A stretch of DNA of 64,000 nt from Streptomyces sp. NWU339 (GCF_003143855.1 NZ_QFRK01000008.1:62001-126000), one strand, 5' to 3'; positions 42,643 through 54,084 are shown, counted from the stretch's first letter. Numbers and translations: made by a program. Notes: a model not told the origin generated them from the letters alone.

Positions 42643-43611
42643 CTACTTCTTCCTGACGAAGCCCTCGTCCACCATCCAGTCCAGCGCCACCTGGTGGGGG
42701 TCCTCCCCGTCCACGTCCACCCTGCCGTTCAGGGTCCGTGCCACGCCGGTGTCCAGCCTCGCCGTGACCGGGTCGAGGACCTCCGCGATCGCCGGCCACT
42801 TCCTGAACGTGTCGGTGTTGATCATCGGTGCCGCGTTGTAGTTGGGGAAGAACTTCTTGTCGTCCTCCATCACCACCAGGTTCATGGACTTGATGCGGCC
42901 GTCGGTGGTGAAGACCTCGCCGTAGGTGCAGGCGCCCTTGGCCGTCTGGGTGTAGATGATCCCGGTGTCCATCTGCGTGATGTTCCCCGCGCCCACGTTC
43001 ATGCCGTAGGCCTTCTCCATGCCCGGCAGCCCGTCCGCCCGGTTGGCGAACTCGCCCTCCACGCACAGCGTCACCGCCGCCGGATCGGACTTCGCCAGCG
43101 CGGCCACCTCCGACAGCGACCTCGTGCCGTACTTCTTGAAGTTCGCCTGGTTCATGGCCAGGGCGTAGGTGTTGTTCAGCGAGGACGGCTCCAGCCAGGT
43201 CACCCCGTTCTTCACGTCGGCCTCGCGCACCGCCTCCCACTGCTCGCGCGGGTCGGGGATGGGCTTGCTGTTGCCCTGGTAGGTGATCCACGCCGTGCCG
43301 GTGTACTCGTACGCGGCGTCCGCGACCCCCTTCACGACCGCCGCCCGGGAGCCGATCGAGCCCTGGATGCCGGTGCGGTCGATGACGTCGGCACCCGCCG
43401 CCTGGAAGGCGATGCCCATGATCGCGCCCAGGATCAGCTGCTCGGTGAACTCCTTGGAGGTGACGGTGAGTTTCGCGCCCCCGAGGGGCCTGCCCTTCCC
43501 GATCGAGCCCGGTTCCACGTTGTCGACCATGGGGGAGCCGCTGGTCAGCCCGCAGGAGGAGAGCCCCACCAGCAGCATTCCGGCGAACAGCGGGCACAGG
43601 CGGCGCCTCAT
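42643..43611 (-). CDS. Osmoprotectant ABC importer, substrate-binding lipoprotein (OpuCC-like)
   Basis: A 322-residue lipoprotein. The signal MRRRLCPLFAGMLLVGLSSC gives a lipobox Cys at residue 20. The mature part starts KLTVTSKEFTEQLILGAIMG and has the choline/betaine cage region ADAAYEYTGTAWITYQG and VEGEFANRADG. It is the last gene of a four-gene operon and overlaps the permease above it (ATGA). Ligands are likely glycine betaine, choline or carnitine. Confidence 0.9.
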   Translation of the reverse strand: MRRRLCPLFAGMLLVGLSSCGLTSGSPMVDNVEPGSIGKGRPLGGAKLTVTSKEFTEQLILGAIMGIAFQAAGADVIDRTGIQGSIGSRAAVVKGVADAAYEYTGTAWITYQGNSKPIPDPREQWEAVREADVKNGVTWLEPSSLNNTYALAMNQANFKKYGTRSLSEVAALAKSDPAAVTLCVEGEFANRADGLPGMEKAYGMNVGAGNITQMDTGIIYTQTAKGACTYGEVFTTDGRIKSMNLVVMEDDKKFFPNYNAAPMINTDTFRKWPAIAEVLDPVTARLDTGVARTLNGRVDVDGEDPHQVALDWMVDEGFVRKK

Positions 43612-44522
43612 GTGCCCGTCTCCAGCCCCCGTGGCCGCAGCAGCAGTTCGGCCAGCGAGGCCAGCCAGTCCACCAGCAGGGCCAGGGCGACGGTGAGGAC
43701 CGAGCCCAGCACCAGTACCGGCATCCGCTGGCTGGTGATGCCGGTGGTGATCAGCACGCCCAGACCGCCGCCCCCGCCGAAGGTCGCGAGGGTGGCCGTG
43801 CCGACGTTCAGGACGAGTGCCGTACGCACCCCGGCGAGGATGAGGGGGACGGCCAGGGGCAGCTCCACCCGGGTCAGCACGCCCAGCGGGGACATGCCGA
43901 TGCCGCGCGCCGCCTCCATCAGCGCCGGGTCGTTGGCCCGCAGACCCGCGATGGTGTTGGAGAGCACCGGCAGCACGGCGTAGGCGATGATGCCGATGAG
44001 GGCGGCCCTGCGGCCGATGCCCAGCCAGATCACCAGCAGGGCGAGCAGACCGATCGCGGGCGTCGCCTGGCCCATGTTGGCGAACGCCATCGCGGCCGGG
44101 GTGGCCCTGTGGAACGTGGGCCGGGTCAGCAGGATGCCCAGCGGGATCGCGATGATCAGTACGAAGAACGTCGAGATCACGGTCAGCTCGATGTGCTGCC
44201 AGAGCGCCTTGGACACCTGCCCGTGGGACAGTGCGTTCCGGGACAGCGTGTCCAGATCGGCCTGGACGAACCACAGCCAGGTCGCGAGCAGCAGGGCGAC
44301 CAGCACCGTGGGCAGGAACGTCAGATGCTGCCAGGTCACCCGGGGCGCACTCCCGGTCGAGACTCCGGACCCCGGGGGCCCCGGCTCCGCACCCCGCGCG
44401 GCCCCGCCCCTGCCGTCGTCGTCGCCCCGGCCGTCGTGGTGCTTCTGGTCCCGGCCCTCGTCCCGGAAGGCGAGCCCCCTGCCCTCGTCCTCGTCGTCGG
44501 GCCGCCGCGGAGAGGCGCTCAC
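43608..44522 (-). CDS. Osmoprotectant ABC importer permease (OpuCD-like)
   Basis: A 304-residue permease with a charged N-terminal tail of about 60 residues (DDEDEGRG, DDDGRGG) before the first membrane segment. Five or six segments follow, with the contact loop ALMEAARGIGMSPLGVLTRV. The GTG start overlaps the ATPase stop (GTGA). It works with the second permease and the ATPase. Confidence 0.9.
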   Translation of the reverse strand: MSASPRRPDDEDEGRGLAFRDEGRDQKHHDGRGDDDGRGGAARGAEPGPPGSGVSTGSAPRVTWQHLTFLPTVLVALLLATWLWFVQADLDTLSRNALSHGQVSKALWQHIELTVISTFFVLIIAIPLGILLTRPTFHRATPAAMAFANMGQATPAIGLLALLVIWLGIGRRAALIGIIAYAVLPVLSNTIAGLRANDPALMEAARGIGMSPLGVLTRVELPLAVPLILAGVRTALVLNVGTATLATFGGGGGLGVLITTGITSQRMPVLVLGSVLTVALALLVDWLASLAELLLRPRGLETGT

Positions 44523-45811
44523 GCGTCCCCCTCCCCGCTCACGCCCTCCTGCTCGGCGTGCGTCCGGCCGCTCCGCAGGCCCTCCAGCTCGTGCTGGGCC
44601 TCCATCGCCTCCAGCCGGTCGGCCTCCAGTAGTTCGTGCACCGAGTTCATCAGCGTCTCCACGTCGACGACACCCTCGTACGTGCCGCGCCCGCCGGTGA
44701 CCACCACCCGCCCCGAGCTGTCGGTGAGGACGGCCTCCAGCGCGTCCCGCAGGGTCGCGTCCCGGGTCACCGTGTCCTGCACCAGGGTGCCCGCGCGGGC
44801 CAGCGAGCCCTTGGCCCGCATCAGGTCGCCGCGCCGGAGCCACTTGTAGGGGCGGCCCCGCCGGTCGAGCAGCAGGATCTCGTTCGAGCCGCTGGAACGG
44901 AGCATGTTGAAGATCTGCTGGAGCGGGTCGTCGACGGTCACCGTCGGATAGTCGGTGATCCCCACGTCCCGCACCCGGGTGAGGTTCAGCCGCTTCAGCG
45001 CCGCCCCGGCGCCGACGAAACCCGAGACGAAGTCGTCCGACGGGTTGGTGAGGATCGCCTCCGGGGTGTCGAACTGGGCGATGTGCGAGCGTTCGCGCAG
45101 CACCGCGATCCGGTCGCCCAGTTTGATCGCCTCGTCGAAGTCGTGGGTGACGAAGACGATCGTCTTGTGCAGTTCGTGCTGCAGCCGGATCAGTTCGTCC
45201 TGGAGATGGTCCCGGGTGATCGGGTCCACCGCCCCGAACGGCTCGTCCATCAGCAGCACCGGCGGGTCCGCCGCCAGCGCCCGCGCCACCCCCACCCGTT
45301 GCTGCTGCCCGCCGGAGAGCCGGCGCGGATAGCGGTCGTGGAACTCGCCGGGGTCCAGACCGACCAGGTCCAGCATCTCCTCCACCCGGGCCCGTACCCG
45401 GGCCGCCGGCCAGCGCAGCATCTTCGGCACCAGCGCGATGTTCTGCGCCACCGTCATGTGCGGGAACAGCCCGCCGGCCTGGATCGCGTACCCGACCGTG
45501 CGGCGCAGCCGCACCGGGTCCATGTCGGTGACGTCCTTGCCGCCGATGCGGATGCGGCCGCCGCTCGGCTCGATCAGCCGATTGATCATCTTCAGCGTGG
45601 TCGACTTCCCGCAGCCGGACGGGCCGACGAAGATGACGATCTCGCCCGCCTTGATCTCCATGCTGACGTTGTCGACCGCCGGCTGCGCACTGCCCGGGTA
45701 CCGCTTGGTGAGGTTCTCCAGTTCGATGGGCTCCCCGGTGGCCGGCGGCGCGGCGGCGGTTCCGGTCGCCCCGGACGCCCCAGCCGCCCCGGACGTCGGT
45801 GGCTCAGCCAC
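44519..45811 (-). CDS. Osmoprotectant ABC importer ATPase with CBS domains (OpuCA-like)
   Basis: A 430-residue ATPase. Walker A GPSGCGKST is at about 64-72, the signature LSGGQQQRVGVARALAADP follows, then DEPFGAVDP (Walker B) and the His loop VTHDFDE. The C-terminal part carries two CBS domains (VTVDDPLQQIFNMLRSSGSN and RDATLRDALEAVL) that sense ionic strength in OpuA/OpuC. It overlaps the upstream permease by eight bases. The N-terminus is Ala/Gly/Thr-rich. Confidence 0.95.
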   Translation of the reverse strand: MAEPPTSGAAGASGATGTAAAPPATGEPIELENLTKRYPGSAQPAVDNVSMEIKAGEIVIFVGPSGCGKSTTLKMINRLIEPSGGRIRIGGKDVTDMDPVRLRRTVGYAIQAGGLFPHMTVAQNIALVPKMLRWPAARVRARVEEMLDLVGLDPGEFHDRYPRRLSGGQQQRVGVARALAADPPVLLMDEPFGAVDPITRDHLQDELIRLQHELHKTIVFVTHDFDEAIKLGDRIAVLRERSHIAQFDTPEAILTNPSDDFVSGFVGAGAALKRLNLTRVRDVGITDYPTVTVDDPLQQIFNMLRSSGSNEILLLDRRGRPYKWLRRGDLMRAKGSLARAGTLVQDTVTRDATLRDALEAVLTDSSGRVVVTGGRGTYEGVVDVETLMNSVHELLEADRLEAMEAQHELEGLRSGRTHAEQEGVSGEGDA

Positions 45812-46451
45812 GGATCCCCCTGGAAATGGTCAGCCGTCCGAGCAGGACGTACGCGGCGTCGAACAGCAGCGCGAGGATGATGATTCCGAGGGTGCCCGCG
45901 AGGACCTGGTTGAGCGCGTTCTTGCTGCCCAGTGAGGCGATCCCGCGGAAGATCAGGTTCCCGAGACCGGGACCGGAGGCGTAGGCGGCGATGGCGGCGA
46001 TGCCCATCAGCATCTGCGTGGAGACCCGGATCCCGGTGAGGATCGGCGGCCAGGCCAGCGGCAGTTCGACCCGCGCCAGCCGGGCCGTCCGCGACATGCC
46101 GATGCCCGTGGCCGCGTCCACCAGCGACGGGTCGACCCCGCGCAGGCCGACGATCGCGTTCCGCACGATCGGCAGCAGCCCGTACAGCGTCAGCGTGATC
46201 ACCGTCGGCGGCACCCCGAGCCCCACCAGCGGGATCAGCAGGCCGATCATGGCGAGCGACGGGATGGTCAGCAGGGTCGAGGTGGTGGTCGTGGCCAGGT
46301 TGCCCGCCCAGTCACTGCGGTACGTCACGACCCCGATCAGCACCCCGAGCACGGTCGCCACCACCATGCACTGGAAGACGACACTCGCGTGCTGGTACGC
46401 GTCGACGAGCAGTTGCTGGTGGCGGTTGCCCAGGTACTCCCAGAAGTTCAC
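45804..46451 (-). CDS. Osmoprotectant ABC importer permease (OpuCB-like)
   Basis: A 215-residue permease, first gene of the operon. The GTG start (MNFWEYLGNRHQQLLVDAY) has a GGGGTGAG ribosome-binding site. Membrane segments include VVATVLGVLIGVVTY and IPSLAMIGLLIPLVGLG, with the contact loop SLVDAATGIGMSRTARLARV. With the OpuCD-like protein it forms the channel. Confidence 0.92.
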   Translation of the reverse strand: MNFWEYLGNRHQQLLVDAYQHASVVFQCMVVATVLGVLIGVVTYRSDWAGNLATTTTSTLLTIPSLAMIGLLIPLVGLGVPPTVITLTLYGLLPIVRNAIVGLRGVDPSLVDAATGIGMSRTARLARVELPLAWPPILTGIRVSTQMLMGIAAIAAYASGPGLGNLIFRGIASLGSKNALNQVLAGTLGIIILALLFDAAYVLLGRLTISRGIRG

Positions 46452-46485
46452 GTCCGCTCACCCCAGCTCGGCCAGGCCCGTCCGG

Positions 46486-48263
<1,778 letters not shown>

Positions 48264-48343
48264 CCGTCGGGTCGGCCGACGGGGCGCCGGACGCGGGACG
48301 CCCGCACCCGGCGCCCCACCGGCCGACCCCGCCTCAGCCCGCC

Positions 48344-50152
48344 TCAGCCCGCCTCGGCCTCTTCGGCTTCTTCGACCTTCTGGGCTTCTTCGACCTTCTC
48401 AGCTTCCTTGGCCTTGTCGGCTTGCTTGGCTTCCTTGGCCTTCTCGGCTTTTTCGGCCTTCTCTGCCTTCTTGGCTTCCTCGGCCTTGTCGGCTTGCTTG
48501 GCTTGCTTGGCTTCTTCGGCCTTCTGGACTTCCTCGGCCTTCTCGGCCTTCTCGGCTTTCCAGGCCTTCTGTGCTTTTTCGGCCTTCTTGGCCTCTTCGA
48601 CCTTCTCAGCTTCCTTGGCCTTCTTGGCCTCCTTGGCCTCCTTGGCCTTTTCGGCTTCCCTGGCTTCTCTGGCCTCCTTGGCCTTTTCCGCCTCCTCGGC
48701 CCAGGCGGGCGGTCCGTCTCCGACGGGCGGTTCGCCCAGCTGTTCCAGTGCCGCCTCGGCCTGTGGCACCCGGAGCGGGGAGAAGTACGGGTTGATCGTC
48801 ATCGCCTCCCGCAGATGCCGCCGCGCGGGCCCGTACCTCTCCAGTTCCCGCTCGATCATGCCCCGGTGGAAGACGTACAGGGCGCTGCGCACCCCGCCGC
48901 CCTTCGTCTTCTCCGTCGCCCGCACCGCGAACTCCAGCGCCTCCTCGTGCTCCCCCACCCGGTGCAGCGCCCAGCCCAGCGCGTCGGCCACCTCCGTCGA
49001 CGGCTGCCGCCTCCACTCCGCCCGCAGCAGCCGCACCGCGGCCCCGGGGTCCCCGTGGTCCGCCTCGAACCGCCCGAGGAGCAGGTCCTCGTCGACCCCG
49101 TGCGCAGCGGCCTCCCGCACCCGCTCGCGCAGCAGGTCGTACTGCACCCGGGCCGTCTGCCGCAGCCCCAGCGACGCGTACAACTCGCCCAGCTCCAGCG
49201 CGTACTCCGGCCGCGGCTGCCGGGCCAGCGCCGCCCGGTAGGCGCCGATCGCCTCCGTGGTCCGCCCGAGCGCGGCCAGCGCCCTGCCCTGCCCCGCCTG
49301 CGCCGCCCGCTGGTCCGGGTCGACCCGCAGCGCCTCCTGGAAGTGCCGCAGCGCGTCCTCCCGGTCGCCGCGCTCCCAGGCCAGCTGCCCGGCCCGCTCC
49401 AGATAGCCGGCCCGCTCGGCCGGTTCCCCGGCTGCCGCGGCGGCGTCGGACAGCTGGGCCGCAGCGTCCTCCCACAGGCCCTTGTCCCGGTACAGGGCGG
49501 CCGCCCGCGCCATCACGACCGGTCCCGACCGCAGCGCCTTCAGCCTGTCCAGCATCTTGCCCGCCGCCTCGCCGTCGCCGAGTCCGGCACACGCCTCGAT
49601 CAGCGGCGGATACGTCGTCCACCGCTTCGGCTCCAGCTTCAGCGCCCGTTCGCCCCACTCGCGTGCGGCGGGGTAGTCGCGGCGCGCGTTCGCCAGCGCC
49701 GCCATTCCGCGCAGCGCCCCGGCGTTGCCCTTCGCCCGCACCTTCAGCGAGGTGCGCAGCGCCTTCTCGGCCCGCGGGTAGTGCGCGGGGTCCGCCAGCC
49801 GCTGCCCCTGCTCCACCCGGGCCGTCCCGAGCACCGCCCAGGCCTCCGCGTCCTTCGGGTGCTCCTTCAGATGCCGCTGCCGCTCCGCGATCAGGCTCTC
49901 CAGATCGGGCAGCGACAGGGACACGCCACCAGCCACCGCCGCCCGGGCCACCGCCGCCCGGGCCGGCGCCCCCGGCGCCGGCTCCACAAGCCCGTCCGCC
50001 CCGCGCCCCCACGGCAGCAGCACCAGCACCCCGCCGATCACGGCGCACCCGGCCACCGAGCCGAGCAGCACCCGGTGGCTCACCCACCGACGGGTCCCGC
50101 CGTGCCCAGGGGTCTCGTCCCGCTCGCGGGTCTCTCGTGGCTTGTCGTCCAT
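48344..50152 (-). CDS. Membrane-anchored TPR protein with a long Lys/Glu/Ala-rich tail
   Basis: A 602-residue protein. A short cytoplasmic N-terminus is followed by one membrane segment (VLLGSVAGCAVIGGVLVLLPW). Residues about 85-480 are tetratricopeptide repeats (AWAVLGTARVEQG, EDALRHFQEALRVDPDQRAA, EAIGAYRAALARQP and others). The last ~125 residues are almost only Lys, Glu, Ala with a few Gln, Val and Trp in KAEKAEK/EAKKAKEA units, likely one long extracytoplasmic helix. ATG 50152 has no clear ribosome-binding site. I do not know its partner. Confidence 0.85.
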   Translation of the reverse strand: MDDKPRETRERDETPGHGGTRRWVSHRVLLGSVAGCAVIGGVLVLLPWGRGADGLVEPAPGAPARAAVARAAVAGGVSLSLPDLESLIAERQRHLKEHPKDAEAWAVLGTARVEQGQRLADPAHYPRAEKALRTSLKVRAKGNAGALRGMAALANARRDYPAAREWGERALKLEPKRWTTYPPLIEACAGLGDGEAAGKMLDRLKALRSGPVVMARAAALYRDKGLWEDAAAQLSDAAAAAGEPAERAGYLERAGQLAWERGDREDALRHFQEALRVDPDQRAAQAGQGRALAALGRTTEAIGAYRAALARQPRPEYALELGELYASLGLRQTARVQYDLLRERVREAAAHGVDEDLLLGRFEADHGDPGAAVRLLRAEWRRQPSTEVADALGWALHRVGEHEEALEFAVRATEKTKGGGVRSALYVFHRGMIERELERYGPARRHLREAMTINPYFSPLRVPQAEAALEQLGEPPVGDGPPAWAEEAEKAKEAREAREAEKAKEAKEAKKAKEAEKVEEAKKAEKAQKAWKAEKAEKAEEVQKAEEAKQAKQADKAEEAKKAEKAEKAEKAKEAKQADKAKEAEKVEEAQKVEEAEEAEAG

Positions 50153-50274
50153 GGCGCACACTGTGCGTCACATCATCTGCCGATACGACGAACCACGCTC
50201 CGGCTCACGACGGCTTACCACCGGGTGCCGTACGCGGGGTTCACACCGATGGCCCCGGGTGTCACGCTGTGATC

Positions 50275-51684
50275 ATGAGCCGTATCGAAGCGCGACGCGA
50301 TGAAGAAACGGTGCCGGCCGACACCCTCGTCGACCGCCTGCTCGGCGGCCTGCCCCCCGGAGCGGTGCTCACCGACCCCGACATCACGGCCTCCTACGCC
50401 AACGACATGGCGAGCTTCTGCCCGGCCGGCAGCCCGGCGGTGGTCGTCCTGCCCCGCACGGTCGAACAGGTCCAGCACGTCATGCGCACCGCCACCGCAC
50501 TGCGCGTCCCGGTCGTCCCGCAGGGCGCCCGCACCGGCCTGTCCGGCGCCGCCAACGCGACCGACGGATGCATCGTGCTCTCCCTGACCAGGATGGACGC
50601 CATCCTGGAGATCAATCCCGTCGACCGGATCGCCGTCGTCGAACCCGGCGCCGTCAACGCCACCCTCTCCCGGGCCGTCGGCGAGCACGGCCTCTACTAC
50701 CCGCCCGACCCCTCCAGCTGGGAGACGTGCACCATCGGCGGCAACATCGGCACCGCCTCCGGCGGGCTGTGCTGCGTGAAGTACGGGGTCACCGCCGAGT
50801 ACGTACTCGGCCTCGACGTGGTCCTCGCCGACGGACGTCTGATGTCCACCGGCCGCCGCACCGCCAAGGGCGTCGCCGGATACGACCTGACCCGCCTGTT
50901 CGTCGGTTCCGAGGGTTCCCTCGGCATCGTCGTGCGCGCGATCCTCGCCCTGCGGCCCAAACCGCCCGAGCAGCTCGTCCTGGCCGCCGAGTTCGCCTCC
51001 GGCGCCGCCGCCTGTGACGCCGTGTGCCGCATCATGGCCGGCGGACACGTCCCCTCGCTCCTCGAACTCATGGACCGCACCACGGTCAAGGCCGTCAACG
51101 ACATGGCCCACATGGGCCTCCCCGAGAGCACCGAGGCACTGCTGCTCGCCGCGTTCGACACCACCGACCCCACCGCCGACCTCGCCGCCCTCGGCGCGCT
51201 CTGCGAGGCCGCCGGCGCCACCCAGGTCGTACCGGCCGAGGACACCGCCGAGTCCGAACTGCTGCTCAAGGCCCGGCGGCTGTCCCTGCCCGCGTTGGAG
51301 GCGGTCAAGGGCACCACGATGATCGACGACGTGTGCGTGCCCCGCTCCCGGCTCGGCGAACTCATCGACGGCGTCGAGCGGATCTCCGAGAAGTACCGGC
51401 TCACCATCGGCGTCGTCGCCCACGCGGGGGACGGCAACACCCACCCGACGGTCTGCTTCGACGCCCAGGACCCCGAGGAGTCGCGCCGCGCCCGCGAGTC
51501 CTTCGACGAGATCATGGCCCTCGGCCTGGAACTCGGCGGCACCATAACCGGCGAGCACGGCGTCGGCGTCCTGAAGAAGGAGTGGCTGGCACGCGAGATC
51601 GGCCCGGTGGGCCTGGAGATGCAGCGGGCCGTCAAACGGACCTTCGACCCGCTGAACCTCCTGAACCCGGGCAAGCTCTTCTGA
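50275..51684 (+). CDS. FAD-linked oxidase, GlcD/lactate-dehydrogenase type
   Basis: A 469-residue flavoprotein. The FAD-binding half has VVVLPRTVEQVQHVMRTAT, PQGARTGLSGAANATDG and GGNIGTASGGLCCVKYGVT. The C-terminal half has VVAHAGDGNTHPTVCFD, GTITGEHGVGVLKKEWLA and the ending FDPLNLLNPGKLF. It probably oxidises a 2-hydroxy acid (glycolate or D-lactate); the electron acceptor is unknown. It is a single gene, divergent from the TPR gene. Confidence 0.92.
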   Translation: MSRIEARRDEETVPADTLVDRLLGGLPPGAVLTDPDITASYANDMASFCPAGSPAVVVLPRTVEQVQHVMRTATALRVPVVPQGARTGLSGAANATDGCIVLSLTRMDAILEINPVDRIAVVEPGAVNATLSRAVGEHGLYYPPDPSSWETCTIGGNIGTASGGLCCVKYGVTAEYVLGLDVVLADGRLMSTGRRTAKGVAGYDLTRLFVGSEGSLGIVVRAILALRPKPPEQLVLAAEFASGAAACDAVCRIMAGGHVPSLLELMDRTTVKAVNDMAHMGLPESTEALLLAAFDTTDPTADLAALGALCEAAGATQVVPAEDTAESELLLKARRLSLPALEAVKGTTMIDDVCVPRSRLGELIDGVERISEKYRLTIGVVAHAGDGNTHPTVCFDAQDPEESRRARESFDEIMALGLELGGTITGEHGVGVLKKEWLAREIGPVGLEMQRAVKRTFDPLNLLNPGKLF

Positions 51685-51858
51685 ACGGCCGCTGCCCGCA
51701 CCGCCTTTCCCCACCGCACCGGTACGAAAGATTTTTCGTCGCGGTACCAGATCGGCGCCCGAAAGGGGTGGGTCCGGCCGGACGGGCGGTGGTGCTTGCG
51801 CCCGTCTGATAGATGTGGTCCCCCCGACCCACCTTCGAGCAGATACGGGACGACGGAC

Positions 51859-53289
51859 ATGAGCGCCCCAACCCCGGCCCCCGGCGACGACACGCCGCGC
51901 GAAGGCTATTACCCGGACCCGTCCATTCCCGGGTATGTCCGGTACTGGAACGGTGCCGCCTGGGTGCCGGGCACGAGCCGTCCGGCGCCGGAGGGCGGCG
52001 GCGCCCCCCTGGCGCCGGCGGCGTCCTCCGGTACGGCGGCTGCCGGCACCGCCCCGGCGGTGCCCTCCGTAGAGGAGACCGGCCCGCACTTCTTCGACGA
52101 GGACCCGACCGACGAACCGGCCCCGTCCCCGTCCGCTTCCCCTTCTTCGTCCCCTTCCGCTTCTTCCCCGGTTCCCGCCCCGGCCGACTCCCAGCACGGC
52201 AGCCGGCCCGAGCCCGCCTCCGCCTGGGGCGCCGACCGCTCCCGCCAGTCGGGCTTCGGCAGCGACCAGGACCGCCGGGTCTCCTGGGGCGCGGACCCGA
52301 GAGTGCCGCACGCCCCCGGTCCGGCGGCCGGCCCGAACGCCAGTGGGACGCCCACGGACAACGAGTTCGTGTTCCGCCCGCCGACGGCGAAGCCGCCCGC
52401 AGCGCCCGCCGCCCCTTCGGGGTCCGCCCCGTCCTCCGGCGGTGTTCCGGCGGACGAGGGCACCATGACCTTCCGCGCCGTCGGCCCGCGCAAGGGTTCG
52501 CCCGGGGGGCCCGGTTTCGGGGCCGGCAAGGCGGCCGCCGCGCGCGCCGCCCGCGCCGCCTCCGCCCAGGCGGAGAACGGGAGTTCGGCCGTCCCTCCGC
52601 AAGCCGTCGCTCCGACTCCTGCCCCCGCCCCTGCCCCTGCCGCCGCTCCGGCCCCGGCAGCCGGGCCGCTGTCGAGTGGCCCCGGTGGGGGGCAGTCCTC
52701 CTGGGCGCAGCAGGTGCACCGGCTCACGGACGGGGACGAGCGGCCGCCCGCGCCGTGGAAGCCACCGGTCGAGGACGTGTTCCAGGCCGCCGCCAGGCGC
52801 CAGGCGTCGGCCCGGCCCGCGGGGCTCGGCAAGCGGCTGGCCGCGCGGCTGCTGGACACGGCCCTGCTCGGCGGGGTCACCGCGGTGGCCGCCGTGCCGC
52901 TCGGCATCGCGGCGGTGGACCACATCGAAGCGAAGATCGACGCGGCCAAACTGTCCGGCGAGACCGTCACGGTGTGGCTGCTCGACGGCACCACGTCGGT
53001 CTACCTCGGCATCGTCCTCGCCGTCCTCCTGGTCGGCGGTGTCCTCTACGAGGTGCTGCCCACCGTCAGATGGGGCCGCACCCTGGGCAAGAAGCTGCTG
53101 GGACTCGAAGTACGGGACATCGAGGGACACGAGGCGCCGGAGTGGGGTGCGGCCCTGCGCCGTTGGCTGGTCTACAGCATCCCCGGACTGCTCGTCATCG
53201 GTGTGGTGGGCGTCCTGTGGTGTCTGTTCGACAAGCCGTGGCGGCAGTGCTGGCACGACAAGGCCGCGCACACGTTCGTCGCGGGCTAG
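51859..53289 (+). CDS. DUF2510 + RDD-family membrane protein
   Basis: A 476-residue protein. The N-terminal DUF2510 unit (GYYPDPSIPGYVRYWNGAAW) is at about residues 16-36. About 270 residues of disordered Ser/Pro/Ala-rich linker follow. The C-terminal RDD domain begins with GLGKRLAARLLDTALLGGV (the R-x-x-D pattern) and has two further hydrophobic segments, then LGKKLLGLEVRDIEGHE. RDD proteins are linked to transport or ion homeostasis; the role here is unknown. A second RDD gene follows 103 bases later. Confidence 0.85.
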   Translation: MSAPTPAPGDDTPREGYYPDPSIPGYVRYWNGAAWVPGTSRPAPEGGGAPLAPAASSGTAAAGTAPAVPSVEETGPHFFDEDPTDEPAPSPSASPSSSPSASSPVPAPADSQHGSRPEPASAWGADRSRQSGFGSDQDRRVSWGADPRVPHAPGPAAGPNASGTPTDNEFVFRPPTAKPPAAPAAPSGSAPSSGGVPADEGTMTFRAVGPRKGSPGGPGFGAGKAAAARAARAASAQAENGSSAVPPQAVAPTPAPAPAPAAAPAPAAGPLSSGPGGGQSSWAQQVHRLTDGDERPPAPWKPPVEDVFQAAARRQASARPAGLGKRLAARLLDTALLGGVTAVAAVPLGIAAVDHIEAKIDAAKLSGETVTVWLLDGTTSVYLGIVLAVLLVGGVLYEVLPTVRWGRTLGKKLLGLEVRDIEGHEAPEWGAALRRWLVYSIPGLLVIGVVGVLWCLFDKPWRQCWHDKAAHTFVAG

Positions 53290-53392
53290 AACCTTTTCCG
53301 CCAGACCTTTTCTGACGGATCGTCCCGGCGCCGGTACTCCGGACGGCGGCTCGCCGGATGCGATGCCGGGGGGTTCGCGGTCGACTCGGGCC

Positions 53393-54073
53393 ATGAGCAC
53401 CGAACCGCCCCCCGGCTCCGGTCAGCAGCCGCCGGACGACGACCCGTTCAAGAAACACCCCCCGCCCGGCAGCCAGCCCCCGCCGCACCAGGGCGAGGGC
53501 GGCGGTGGTCCGTACGGTGGTGGCGGCGGTCCGTACGGTGGCGGTGGCGGAAGCCCGTACGACGGTGGCGGTGACCAGGGCGGTGGCAGCCCCTACGGGC
53601 CCGGCCCCACCGATCCCCTCGCAGGCATGCCGCCGCTCGCCGACAGCGGCAAACGCACCCTCGCCCGCATCATCGACATGATCCTCGTGGGCATCGTCGT
53701 CTGGCTGCTCACCTGGCCCTTCGGGGTGAGCGAGTACAACGTGAACGGCGACCAGATCAACGCGGGGAAGTCCCTCGTCCAGTCCCTCGTCGTCGCGGTC
53801 CTCTACATCGCCTACGACACGTTCATGACGGCCCGTACGGGTCAGACCCTCGGCAAGAAGTGGCTGAAACTGAGGGTGGCCGACCTGTCCGACGGCGCGA
53901 CCCCGTCCACGCAGACGTCACTGATCCGGGCCGCCGTGCTCTGGCTGCCGTTCGCGTTCTGCTGTGCCTGCGTCTGGACCGTGATCGCGGGCGGCTGGAG
54001 CTTCTTCGACCGGCCCTACAAGCAGGGCCTGCACGACAAGGCGGCCAAGACGGTGGTGGTGAGCACCGGATGA
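53393..54073 (+). CDS. RDD-family membrane protein with Gly/Tyr repeats
   Basis: A 226-residue protein. The N-terminus is Pro-rich, then holds a GGGGPYGGGGGPYG repeat (about 38-60) coded by near-identical units around 53506-53560. The RDD domain begins SGKRTLARIIDMILVGIVVW and continues LGKKWLKLRVADLSDG. Three hydrophobic segments are visible. It lies just downstream of the larger RDD gene and probably shares its transcript. Confidence 0.85.
   Translation: MSTEPPPGSGQQPPDDDPFKKHPPPGSQPPPHQGEGGGGPYGGGGGPYGGGGGSPYDGGGDQGGGSPYGPGPTDPLAGMPPLADSGKRTLARIIDMILVGIVVWLLTWPFGVSEYNVNGDQINAGKSLVQSLVVAVLYIAYDTFMTARTGQTLGKKWLKLRVADLSDGATPSTQTSLIRAAVLWLPFAFCCACVWTVIAGGWSFFDRPYKQGLHDKAAKTVVVSTG
53506..53563 (+). 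repeat. short tandem repeat coding for GGGGPY units
   Basis: Two or three imperfect copies of a roughly 24-base unit (ggtccgtacggtggtggcggc-like) encode the Gly/Tyr-rich stretch of the RDD protein. This is the only clear tandem repeat of its kind in the window. Confidence 0.6.
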
Positions 54074-54084
54074 CACCGGGCCGA

